Of a DNA stretch of 64,000 nucleotides, positions 40,553-48,152 are shown one piece after another. The DNA is from Sphingopyxis granuli NBRC 100800 (GTDB lineage: Bacteria > Pseudomonadota > Alphaproteobacteria > Sphingomonadales > Sphingomonadaceae), in the NCBI RefSeq assembly GCF_001591045.1, contig NZ_BCUA01000013.1:1-64000 (forward strand), given 5' to 3'. Positions within the stretch are counted from its first letter, which is position 1, and each line of letters starts with the position of its first letter. A program made the translations under genes and the position numbers. A model generated the notes under the pieces. The model was not told the DNA's origin, made no database searches, and saw only the letters and a list, made by a program, of their open reading frames with translations.

Positions 40553-40578
40553 ACGGGACGAAGAGAAGGAGCCGAACC

Positions 40579-40833
40579 ATGGCCACCATTGCTTCCGATC
40601 TCGCCGCCAACCTCGTGACCGCGGCCGTTGCCCTGACCGCGCTCGGCATCGTCAGCCTCGCGGCGCTGCGCGGCTGGCGCGACTGGATCGACCTCAAGCG
40701 CGAGGAACTTGCCGCCGGCCGGTCGGCGGCGCACGATCCCGCCGTGCCGCACGCCGGCTCGCGGATCGAGATCGCCGACCTCAAGGAACGGCTGCGCAAG
40801 CTCGAGGCGATCGCTGCGGGGGTCGACCTGTAA
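40579..40833 (+). CDS. PspB-like small membrane protein, paralogue e (divergent)
   Basis: The 84-residue product has an N-terminal helix (NLVTAAVALTALGIVSLAAL), a WRDWIDLKREEL linker, and a shortened coil with LKERLRKLEAIAAG that ends without the EI-x-x-LR tail. AGAAGGAG precedes the ATG. It is the last and least conserved of the five and probably closes the psp operon. Confidence 0.75.
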   Translation: MATIASDLAANLVTAAVALTALGIVSLAALRGWRDWIDLKREELAAGRSAAHDPAVPHAGSRIEIADLKERLRKLEAIAAGVDL

Positions 40834-40922
40834 AAGAAAAGTCGTCCCCGCGCAGACGGGGGCGGTGAAAAGAGGGGGCGGGGCCCCTTCCATCCGCACC
40901 CCGAATCTGTCACTGGCGCACC

Positions 40923-41333
40923 ATGCGCAGCCTTGACGACATTTTCGAAGAATATGATTTCCTCGACAGCGACGACCGCTATCGCCTGCTGATCGACCTC
41001 GGCCGCACCCTCGAACCGATGCCCGATGCACTCAAGACCGATGCGACGCTGGTGCGCGGGTGCAGCGCGAGCGTCTGGGTCTATCCGGTGCCGTGCGACG
41101 ACGGACGGCTGCATTTCCTCGCGGACAGCAACGCGGCGATCACCAAGGGCATCGTCGCGCTCGTCCTCGCCGCGGTGCAGGACCGGCCGGCCGCCGAGGT
41201 CGCGGCGATGGACATCGCGGGCCGTCTCGCCCCCTTCGACCTGACGCGCCAACTCTCATCGAACCGCACCCAGGGCGTCCCCAACATGATCGCGCTGGTC
41301 GCCGACACCGCCCGCCGCATCGCGACCGCTTGA
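40923..41333 (+). CDS. sufE: SufE family sulfur-acceptor protein
   Basis: SufE accepts persulfide sulfur from a SufS-type cysteine desulfurase and stimulates it in iron-sulfur cluster assembly. The 136-residue product has the family layout with VRGCSASVWV holding the active cysteine (about residue 46) and a C-terminal QLSSNRTQGVPNMI motif. No suf operon is nearby, as often in alphaproteobacteria. Confidence 0.93.
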   Translation: MRSLDDIFEEYDFLDSDDRYRLLIDLGRTLEPMPDALKTDATLVRGCSASVWVYPVPCDDGRLHFLADSNAAITKGIVALVLAAVQDRPAAEVAAMDIAGRLAPFDLTRQLSSNRTQGVPNMIALVADTARRIATA

Positions 41334-41363
41334 CCGGTCTTCCGATGAAATTTCCAATTCTGC

Positions 41364-41396
41364 AAAGAAAACGGCGCGGGAGTTCCCTCCCGCGCC
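41364..41396 (-). terminator. Rho-independent terminator of the Oar-like receptor gene
   Basis: GGCGCGGGAG (41373-41382) and CTCCCGCGCC (41387-41396) form a perfect 10-bp stem with a TTCC loop. On the reverse strand the stem is followed by GTTTTCTTT. It lies about 30 bases after the receptor stop and between that gene and the convergent sufE. Confidence 0.88.
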
Positions 41397-41424
41397 GCAT
41401 CGTTGTTCCATTCGAGGCGAAGAA

Positions 41425-44400
41425 TCAGAAGTTGACCTTCACGCCGACGCGGACGCCATAAAGCGACTGGCGCGTGACCAGCGTCGTGTTGGGCGCTTCG
41501 ACTTCGCTATAGAGATATTTGGCGCAGGCGTTGGCGCCATCCGTGATGCAGCTCACCTCGACCAGAGACGCCGCATAGGGGAAGGCCACCTGGCGCAGCG
41601 CGCCCCAGTCGCTGTCGATCAGGTTCAGCACATTTTCGACATCGGCGAACAGCTTGAACTTGGCGTTGCCGACCAGGGCCGGGATTTCCTGGCTCACATG
41701 CAGGTCGACCTTGAAGAAATCGGGCGAACGCTGGCTGTTCTTCGGCACGATTCGTCCCCGATATTTTTCGAGGCCCAATGCCGAAACCAGCGCGTTGAAA
41801 TTCGCCTCGCTCGTCGGCGTGTCGAAGTCGACCTTGCTGTTGTCGTTCAGGTTGGGAACATACAGCGCCATGCTGCCCAGATTGCCGACGGTGCCGAACA
41901 CCGCGCCGCGGCCGCCGCTGTTGTCGAGCATCGTCACGCTGTACGGACGGCCCGTGCGATATTCGCCGAACAGGCTGAAGCGCGTTTCATTGTCGCCGAA
42001 GAATTCGCGCTTGAAGTCGAAGCCGAATTTCCACTGGTTACGGAACTCGTAGAGCGATCGGCCATAAGCGGCGAAGTTCGGGTCGACGAAGATGTTGTTA
42101 CCATAGTTCGACGACGAGGTCGACGAGGTCATCGCCGCGACATCTTTGACGTTCGAATAGGTATAGCTGCCGTCGATCGACAGGCCGAAGTCCCAGCTCT
42201 TGGCAAAGCGGGCCGTGGCGAAATAACCGCGCCCCTTCTTGCTGTTGGTGAGTTGCAGGTCGCGATTCGTCGTCGCGCTGCCGCCAAAGGGACCATAGGC
42301 CGGGCGCCCGTCGGGAAGAACCGCTCCGGTCGGAACCGAACGCAGGTCGGTCCACTGATAGCCGTAGATGTTCTTGTCGTACAGGAACTGGGCGCCGAAC
42401 AGCCAGCCATCGCCCAGCGTGCCGAGGTCGGCTTCATAATCGACCTGCAGCGAGGTCTTGAGCTTTCGGGCCAGCTTCAGATTCGGGTCGATATTGTCGG
42501 TCGGCGCGGCGGCCAGCGATCCGATGTTGGTGGCGAGATAGTCCTTCACGCTTTGCGTGATCGCGCCGCTGGTGATGCCCGTCAGGGCGTCGCACGTGGC
42601 CGATGTCGCGCAATTGGAAGGTCGGATGTCGATCGAGTTGGTCAACTGTCCGGTATTGGAGAAGACGTTGGAGAGATAAACGTCGGGGGTGCCGCCGGCA
42701 AAAATGCCGACGCCGCCGCGAACGATCAGGCGGTCCGACGGTTTCCAGTTGAAGCCGACACGCGGCTGCACGACGCTGCGCCCGTTGAACGTCTCGCGAT
42801 TGTGATAGCCGTAGCGGGCGAGGAAGTTCGGATTGAGCGGCGGACGCGCGTCATTGCCGAACAGATCATAGCGCACGCCGGCCGACAGCGTCAGATCGGG
42901 CGTGATCTGCCAGTCGTCCTGCAGGCCGATCGTGTAGTTCTGCGTGCCGAACTGGGCTGCTGCGTCGTCCGGATCGAGGCTAGGAACCGCGTTGCCGTAG
43001 CGCAGCCGCGACACATTGCCGGCCAGGAAATCGGCGATGCTGTCGAAATAGAAATGGCCGAGCGAACGCTGAAGGAACAGGTTGAATACCGTGACGTCGG
43101 TATAGCCTGCGAGGAAACGGAGCGCATGATCGCCCGCATCGAGCCGAGCGGTGAAGTCGACCGACAGATTTTCGGTGTTCAGCGCATTGGAATGACGGCT
43201 GATATCGGGCCCGAACACCAGACTGGTGCCGGTGCAGCTCGTCGACGACGATCCGCCCGAGACGGCGTCGGTGCAGACGTCGAACTGCGGGAAATCGCGA
43301 CTGCCGAACGGCGTCTGCGACCGGTTGTAGTCCCGATAGGAAACGCGCACCTGGGTCGAGAACCGGCTCGACCAGTTGGAGTTCAGTTCGAAGATGCCGG
43401 TGTTGACTTCTTCGCCCAGTTCATAGCCGTTCGACTGGAAGCCCAGCGAATAGGGCGGATTGGTGAAGGTGTTCTGCTGCGACTGCTGGGTTCCGACATT
43501 GCGGATATAGGTCAGCGAGGCGCGGTGCTTGTCATTGATGTTCCAGTCGAGCTTGCCGATCAGCTTTTCGTCCGATTCGACCGCGTTCGGCGACAATCCC
43601 AGCGTGTCATAGCCGTAACGCGACTGCGCCGTCTGGCTGACCAGGTCGACAACCGCCTGCGTCAGGCCGGGAATCTGATTGGCAAAGCCGGGCCCGAAAC
43701 CATCGTCGAACGGGTCGCTTTCCTTGGTCCGTTCATAGGCAAGCATGAAGAACAGCTTGTCCTTGATGATCGGCCCGCTCAGATAACCGCCATATTGCTT
43801 GCTGTCGAAGTCGAGCGTGACGTTGTTGCCGCGGCTGCGGCTGCCGGTGAGGTTGTCGTCGGTGTAGGAGAAGAAGGCTCCGCCATGGAACCGATTGCCG
43901 CCGGACCGCAGCACGACGTTGACGGCGCCGCCCTGGAAATCGCCCTCGGCGATGTCGTAAGGGGCAACCTTGACCGAGAACTGCTCGATCGCGTCGAAGG
44001 GGACGGGGCCGCGCGCGGTCGGCAGACCGCCGTTGTTGAGACCGAAGTCGTCGCTGAACTGCACGCCATCGACCGAGAAACGGTTGAGACGACCATTGTT
44101 GCCCGCAACCTCGATCGCGCGGCTGTTGGTCAGGTCGAGGCTGACGAGCGGGTCGCGACGCGCGAGGTCGCGGATATCGCGGTTGAGCGATGCCGCACCT
44201 TCGATCGCCGTGCGGTCGAGCGCCGTGACCGGGCCGTTCGAGGTCGCGACAGTTCCGCGCAGGGCGGACGCCGTGACGACGATCGCCTCTTCCTGCATTT
44301 CGATCGGCAGGCGGAACGGCTGTCCGGCCTCGAGAAACAGGTCGGTAACCTGGACCGGTTCGAAGCCGCCGGCCGAAATCTCGACCGTGAAGGGGCCGCC

Positions 44401-44631
44401 CACGCGAAGGCCGTTGGCGGAGAAATTGCCGCTGCCATCGGTGGTGGTGCGCTGCGTCGTCCCCGACGGAACGTGCGTCACCGTCACATCGGCGCCGGCA
44501 ACCGGGCCCGTAGCCGACACCACGGTGCCGCGGACCGCAGATGTCGTTTGCTGGGCCTGGGCGGGTGCCGCGATTACGGTGGCCACGCTGATGGCCATCA
44601 GGCTTGCGGCGATCGAATAGCGAAGTTTCAT
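41425..44631 (-). CDS. TonB-dependent receptor, Oar-like with carboxypeptidase-regulatory domain
   Basis: The 1068-residue product has a signal peptide (cleavage after PAQAQ), an N-terminal carboxypeptidase-regulatory-like beta-sandwich (SAVRGTVVSATGPVAG, then GTTQRTTTDGSGNFSA), a plug with RFSVDGVQFSDDFGLNN, and a very large barrel ending GVRVGVKVNF. This is the layout of Oar proteins, which have been linked to adhesion, protein secretion or peptide uptake. It stands alone, with its own terminator. The start ATG at 44631 begins the signal peptide. Confidence 0.88.
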   Translation of the reverse strand: MKLRYSIAASLMAISVATVIAAPAQAQQTTSAVRGTVVSATGPVAGADVTVTHVPSGTTQRTTTDGSGNFSANGLRVGGPFTVEISAGGFEPVQVTDLFLEAGQPFRLPIEMQEEAIVVTASALRGTVATSNGPVTALDRTAIEGAASLNRDIRDLARRDPLVSLDLTNSRAIEVAGNNGRLNRFSVDGVQFSDDFGLNNGGLPTARGPVPFDAIEQFSVKVAPYDIAEGDFQGGAVNVVLRSGGNRFHGGAFFSYTDDNLTGSRSRGNNVTLDFDSKQYGGYLSGPIIKDKLFFMLAYERTKESDPFDDGFGPGFANQIPGLTQAVVDLVSQTAQSRYGYDTLGLSPNAVESDEKLIGKLDWNINDKHRASLTYIRNVGTQQSQQNTFTNPPYSLGFQSNGYELGEEVNTGIFELNSNWSSRFSTQVRVSYRDYNRSQTPFGSRDFPQFDVCTDAVSGGSSSTSCTGTSLVFGPDISRHSNALNTENLSVDFTARLDAGDHALRFLAGYTDVTVFNLFLQRSLGHFYFDSIADFLAGNVSRLRYGNAVPSLDPDDAAAQFGTQNYTIGLQDDWQITPDLTLSAGVRYDLFGNDARPPLNPNFLARYGYHNRETFNGRSVVQPRVGFNWKPSDRLIVRGGVGIFAGGTPDVYLSNVFSNTGQLTNSIDIRPSNCATSATCDALTGITSGAITQSVKDYLATNIGSLAAAPTDNIDPNLKLARKLKTSLQVDYEADLGTLGDGWLFGAQFLYDKNIYGYQWTDLRSVPTGAVLPDGRPAYGPFGGSATTNRDLQLTNSKKGRGYFATARFAKSWDFGLSIDGSYTYSNVKDVAAMTSSTSSSNYGNNIFVDPNFAAYGRSLYEFRNQWKFGFDFKREFFGDNETRFSLFGEYRTGRPYSVTMLDNSGGRGAVFGTVGNLGSMALYVPNLNDNSKVDFDTPTSEANFNALVSALGLEKYRGRIVPKNSQRSPDFFKVDLHVSQEIPALVGNAKFKLFADVENVLNLIDSDWGALRQVAFPYAASLVEVSCITDGANACAKYLYSEVEAPNTTLVTRQSLYGVRVGVKVNF

Positions 44632-44901
44632 GTCAGGACGTCCCCTAGTTGGTAGCTGCGGCAGGCGCGCAATATGGGGCGCGCCGAACCTGCGAGCGCC
44701 CCTGAAGCCCGCATGTGGCACGATTGTGACAGCAAATATGACAGTGCAAGCCGACAGCGGTGAACCGTCGGGGATGGTCAGGGAAAAGGCCGGTTTTCCG
44801 TCACCGCGCCCGATCGGCGATCAGGCGCGGCGGCATTTTTTCCGACAACTGTTGCTGCAATGCAACATGGTTTCGCGGTGCAACCAGTTGGTCGCCGCGA
44901 C

Positions 44902-46170
44902 TCAGGCGGCGTCGCCGGCTTCCTTCGCCTTGTCGGCGTAGACTCGGACCGGCTGCTTGCGGCCCTCGACGACATCCTTGTCGACGACGATCTCGACCAC
45001 GTCGGTCAGGTCGGGCAGGTCGAACATCGTGTCGAGCAGGATCGCCTCGACGATCGAACGCAGCCCGCGCGCGCCCGTCTTGCGCTCGATCGCCTTCTTC
45101 GCGATCGCGACGAGCGCGTCGTCGGTGAAGGTCAGGCCGACCTCCTCCAGGTCGAACAGCTTCTTGTACTGCTTGACCAGCGCGTTCTTGGGCTCGCCGA
45201 GAATCTTGACCAGCGCATCGACGTCGAGGTCCTCGAGCGTCGCGATGACCGGCAGGCGGCCGACGAATTCGGGAATCAGGCCGAACTTGAGGAGGTCGGC
45301 CGGCTCGATCTGCTTGAGCACCTCGCCCGCGCGGCGTTCGTCGGGGCCGGCGACATGCGCGCCGAAGCCGATCGACTTGCCCTGCAGGCGGTCGCCGATG
45401 ATCTTTTCGAGGCCGGCGAAGGCGCCGCCCGCGATGAACAGGATGTTGGTCGTGTCGACCTGCAGGAATTCCTGCTGCGGATGCTTGCGGCCGCCCTGCG
45501 GCGGGACGCTCGCGGTCGTGCCTTCCATCAGCTTGAGCAGCGCCTGCTGCACGCCCTCGCCCGACACGTCGCGGGTGATCGACGGATTTTCGGCCTTGCG
45601 GCTGATCTTGTCGATCTCGTCGATATAGACGATGCCGCGCTGCGCCTTTTCGACGTTGTAGTCCGACGCCTGGAGCAGCTTGAGGATGATGTTCTCGACA
45701 TCCTCGCCGACATAGCCCGCCTCGGTCAGCGTCGTCGCGTCGGCCATGGTGAAGGGCACGTCGAGGAAGCGCGCGAGCGTCTGCGCGAGCAGCGTCTTGC
45801 CGCTGCCGGTCGGGCCGACGAGCAGGATGTTCGACTTCGCCAGTTCGACATCGTCGCCGCGGCCGCTGTTCGCGAGGCGCTTGTAATGGTTGTGCACCGC
45901 AACCGACAGCACGCGCTTGGCCGTGTTCTGGCCGATGACATAATTGTCGAGATGCTGGCAGATCTCCAGCGGCGTCGGCACCGCGCCGTCCTTGCGCGCG
46001 GCGACTCCGCCCTTGATCTCCTCGCGGATGATGTCGTTGCACAGTTCGACGCATTCGTCGCAGATGAACACCGTGGGGCCGGCGATCAGCTTGCGGACTT
46101 CATGCTGCGACTTGCCGCAGAAGGAGCAGTAGAGAGTGCTCTTGCTGTCCGAGCCGCTCAATTTGGTCAT
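44902..46170 (-). CDS. clpX: ATP-dependent Clp protease ATP-binding subunit ClpX
   Basis: ClpX unfolds substrates and feeds them to ClpP. The 422-residue protein has the N-terminal zinc-binding domain ([13 protein letters not shown] and [10 protein letters not shown]), Walker A GPTGSGKT, Walker B YIDEIDK and a typical C-terminal domain. It lies downstream of clpP on the same strand, the usual order, separated by 215 bases. Confidence 0.98.
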   Translation of the reverse strand: MTKLSGSDSKSTLYCSFCGKSQHEVRKLIAGPTVFICDECVELCNDIIREEIKGGVAARKDGAVPTPLEICQHLDNYVIGQNTAKRVLSVAVHNHYKRLANSGRGDDVELAKSNILLVGPTGSGKTLLAQTLARFLDVPFTMADATTLTEAGYVGEDVENIILKLLQASDYNVEKAQRGIVYIDEIDKISRKAENPSITRDVSGEGVQQALLKLMEGTTASVPPQGGRKHPQQEFLQVDTTNILFIAGGAFAGLEKIIGDRLQGKSIGFGAHVAGPDERRAGEVLKQIEPADLLKFGLIPEFVGRLPVIATLEDLDVDALVKILGEPKNALVKQYKKLFDLEEVGLTFTDDALVAIAKKAIERKTGARGLRSIVEAILLDTMFDLPDLTDVVEIVVDKDVVEGRKQPVRVYADKAKEAGDAA

Positions 46171-46385
46171 AAAACTTCCTCTGGCGGGCGCAAAAGGCGC
46201 GCTGCCGTCCTTATCCTAGCCCGCGGCCACCCAATTACAATATGGCAATTGGGTGACGCGGGTTCAATGTTCCGCCTAGCATCGTGGCGCCAAGCGGGCG
46301 TCAAGAAATGCGGTTACCGGAATGTCACTCTCTTCTTCGTGCCGGACCGAGTCCGGGGTGGCAAAGGGATGGATCAGGCTCCGGA

Positions 46386-47036
46386 TCAGGGCGTCGGCCC
46401 TTCGCTCACATCCTTCGCCGCCTCGTCGCCGGGCATCGCCGGGCGGCGGTCGTAGACATGGTCGACGAGCCCGAACGCCTTCGCTTCCTCGGCCTCGAGG
46501 AAGGTGTCGCGGTCCATTGCCTTCTCGATGTCCTTGAGCGGCTTGCCGGTATATTGCGAATAGAGGTCGTTCATCCGCTTGCGGATGCGCAGGATTTCCT
46601 TGGCCTGGATCTCGATGTCCGACGCCATGCCGCGCGCGCCGCCCGACGGCTGGTGGACCATGATGCGCGCGTTCGACAGCGCGACGCGCATGCCCGGCTC
46701 GCCCGCGGCGAGCAGGAAACTGCCCATCGACGCCGCCTGGCCGATGCACACGGTGCCGACGCGCGGGCGGATATATTGCATCGTGTCGTGGATCGCCATG
46801 CCCGCCGTGACGACCCCGCCCGGCGAGTTGATGTACATGAAGATGTCCTTCTTCGGATTTTCCGATTCGAGGAACAGCAGCTGGGCGACGATCAGCGACG
46901 CCATATTGTCCTCGACCTCGCCGGTGACGAAGACGATCCGTTCGCGCAGCAGGCGGGAGAAGATGTCGAAGCTGCGTTCGCCGCGGCTCGTCTGTTCGAC
47001 GACAACGGGAACAAGGGCGGCGAGCGGGTCGATCAT
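46386..47036 (-). CDS. clpP: ATP-dependent Clp protease proteolytic subunit ClpP
   Basis: The 216-residue serine protease subunit has catalytic Ser in [11 protein letters not shown] and His in IMVHQPSGG, with the aspartate further on, and forms the two-ring barrel with ClpX. The C-terminal 15 residues are a slightly longer tail than in Escherichia coli. It is upstream of clpX, and no trigger-factor gene is beside it. Confidence 0.98.
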   Translation of the reverse strand: MIDPLAALVPVVVEQTSRGERSFDIFSRLLRERIVFVTGEVEDNMASLIVAQLLFLESENPKKDIFMYINSPGGVVTAGMAIHDTMQYIRPRVGTVCIGQAASMGSFLLAAGEPGMRVALSNARIMVHQPSGGARGMASDIEIQAKEILRIRKRMNDLYSQYTGKPLKDIEKAMDRDTFLEAEEAKAFGLVDHVYDRRPAMPGDEAAKDVSEGPTP

Positions 47037-47350
47037 GCGAATCTATCCTATGTTTCCGGGATGCCGCGCCGAGGACCGGCGGGCTGACCCCTCCGCGTCC
47101 CTACATCGGCGGCAAGGCGAAGGGTTTCAAGAGGGCAATCGCGCCGGCCGGTTTGGGATCGGGGGAATGTGAGGGGCGACCTCAGGCTGTGGAATGAACG
47201 TGCAAAAGGTGGACTGGTTTCCCCTCCCGCAAGCGGGAGGGGAGAAGAATGTCGCCCACCGGCCGACATGAGCCGCCGTCTGCTGCTCCGCCAAAAAAGA
47301 AAGGGGCGGGAGTGGCCCGCCCCGCTTCCTTCGTCTTTTCGCTGTGCGAA
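47037..47350. other. intergenic region between fdxA and clpP
   Basis: These 314 bases hold no recognised gene. They contain the fdxA terminator at 47292-47323 and, nearer clpP, its leader and promoter on the reverse strand. Several short GC-rich inverted repeats occur (for example CCCCTCCCGC and GCGGGAGGGG at 47221-47242). Confidence 0.6.
47292..47323 (-). terminator. Rho-independent terminator of fdxA
   Basis: GGGGCGGG (47303-47310) and CCCGCCCC (47316-47323) form a perfect 8-bp stem with a 5-base loop. On the reverse strand it is followed by TTTCTTTTTT. It lies 27 bases behind the fdxA stop. Confidence 0.9.
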
Positions 47351-47689
47351 TCAGTCGCCTTCGCCGGGCTCGGGCGAGAAGAATTTGTCGAACTTGCCGT
47401 CGACGCCCTTCCATTCGTCGGCGTCGGCGGGGCTTTCCTTCTTGGTCGTGATATTCGGCCAATCGGCGCTGAACTTGGCGTTGAGCTCCAGCCACTGTTC
47501 GAGGCCGTTTTCGGTATCGGGCAGGATCGCTTCGGCCGGACATTCGGGTTCGCAGACGCCGCAGTCGATGCACTCGTTCGGGTTGATGACGAGCATGTTC
47601 TCGCCCTCATAGAAACAGTCGACCGGACAGACCTCGACGCAATCCATGTATTTGCAACGGATGCAAGCGTCGGTGACGACGTAGGTCAT
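47351..47689 (-). CDS. fdxA: ferredoxin FdxA (7Fe-8S type)
   Basis: The 112-residue electron carrier starts [20 protein letters not shown] and contains CPVDCFYEG followed by [15 protein letters not shown], the cysteine layout of the [3Fe-4S][4Fe-4S] ferredoxin common in alphaproteobacteria. Longer in-frame starts exist but the ATG at 47689 is the conserved start. Confidence 0.95.
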   Translation of the reverse strand: MTYVVTDACIRCKYMDCVEVCPVDCFYEGENMLVINPNECIDCGVCEPECPAEAILPDTENGLEQWLELNAKFSADWPNITTKKESPADADEWKGVDGKFDKFFSPEPGEGD

Positions 47690-47852
47690 GGGTAACGGCT
47701 CCCTTATCGCGGCGCGGCGCGCGCCGTTCGACTGCAACGATTCCTCGCCTCTATGCCGCGCGGCGGCGGCGCGTCAACGCCTGACGACAGTTGCGAATCA
47801 CTCTCACTCGATCGGCGGCCGCGCGCGGTGCTTCCTGGGAGGCGCCGGCCGT

Positions 47853-48152
47853 TCAGCTCGCGGCGGACGAACCCCGGTCCTCCAGCCGGACATAGCAGGA
47901 TTGCGCTTCGGGGGCCGGTCCGCGCCGCGACGGCACGGTCAGCAGCCGGATCACCTCGATCCGCTCGCCCACCGGCAGCACCAGCGTCGCTCCGGCGTGG
48001 ACGGCGGCAGAGGCGCGGGTGACGCGCCGGCCGTCGAGGCGGATATGCCCCGCCGCGACCATTGCCTGCGCGATGCTGCGCGAGCGGGCGAAGCGCAGAT
48101 ACCAGAGCAGCTTGTCGAGCCGGATGCTTCCCGCGGCGCCCGGACTCGCCAT
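47853..48152 (-). CDS. S4-domain RNA-binding protein (Hsp15-like)
   Basis: The 99-residue product has an N-terminal S4 domain (RLDKLLWYLRFARSRSIAQA, then GHIRLDGRRVT), as in Hsp15/HslR, which rescues stalled 50S subunits carrying a nascent chain. Its ATG overlaps the stop of the helicase gene (TGATG), so they are co-translated. An exact role is inferred from the family. Confidence 0.85.
   Translation of the reverse strand: MASPGAAGSIRLDKLLWYLRFARSRSIAQAMVAAGHIRLDGRRVTRASAAVHAGATLVLPVGERIEVIRLLTVPSRRGPAPEAQSCYVRLEDRGSSAAS

Noticed and set aside
41698-44655. A 985-codon forward frame opposite the Oar-like receptor
   Set aside because: Antisense shadow with biased composition; the reverse-strand receptor has a signal peptide, domains and a terminator.
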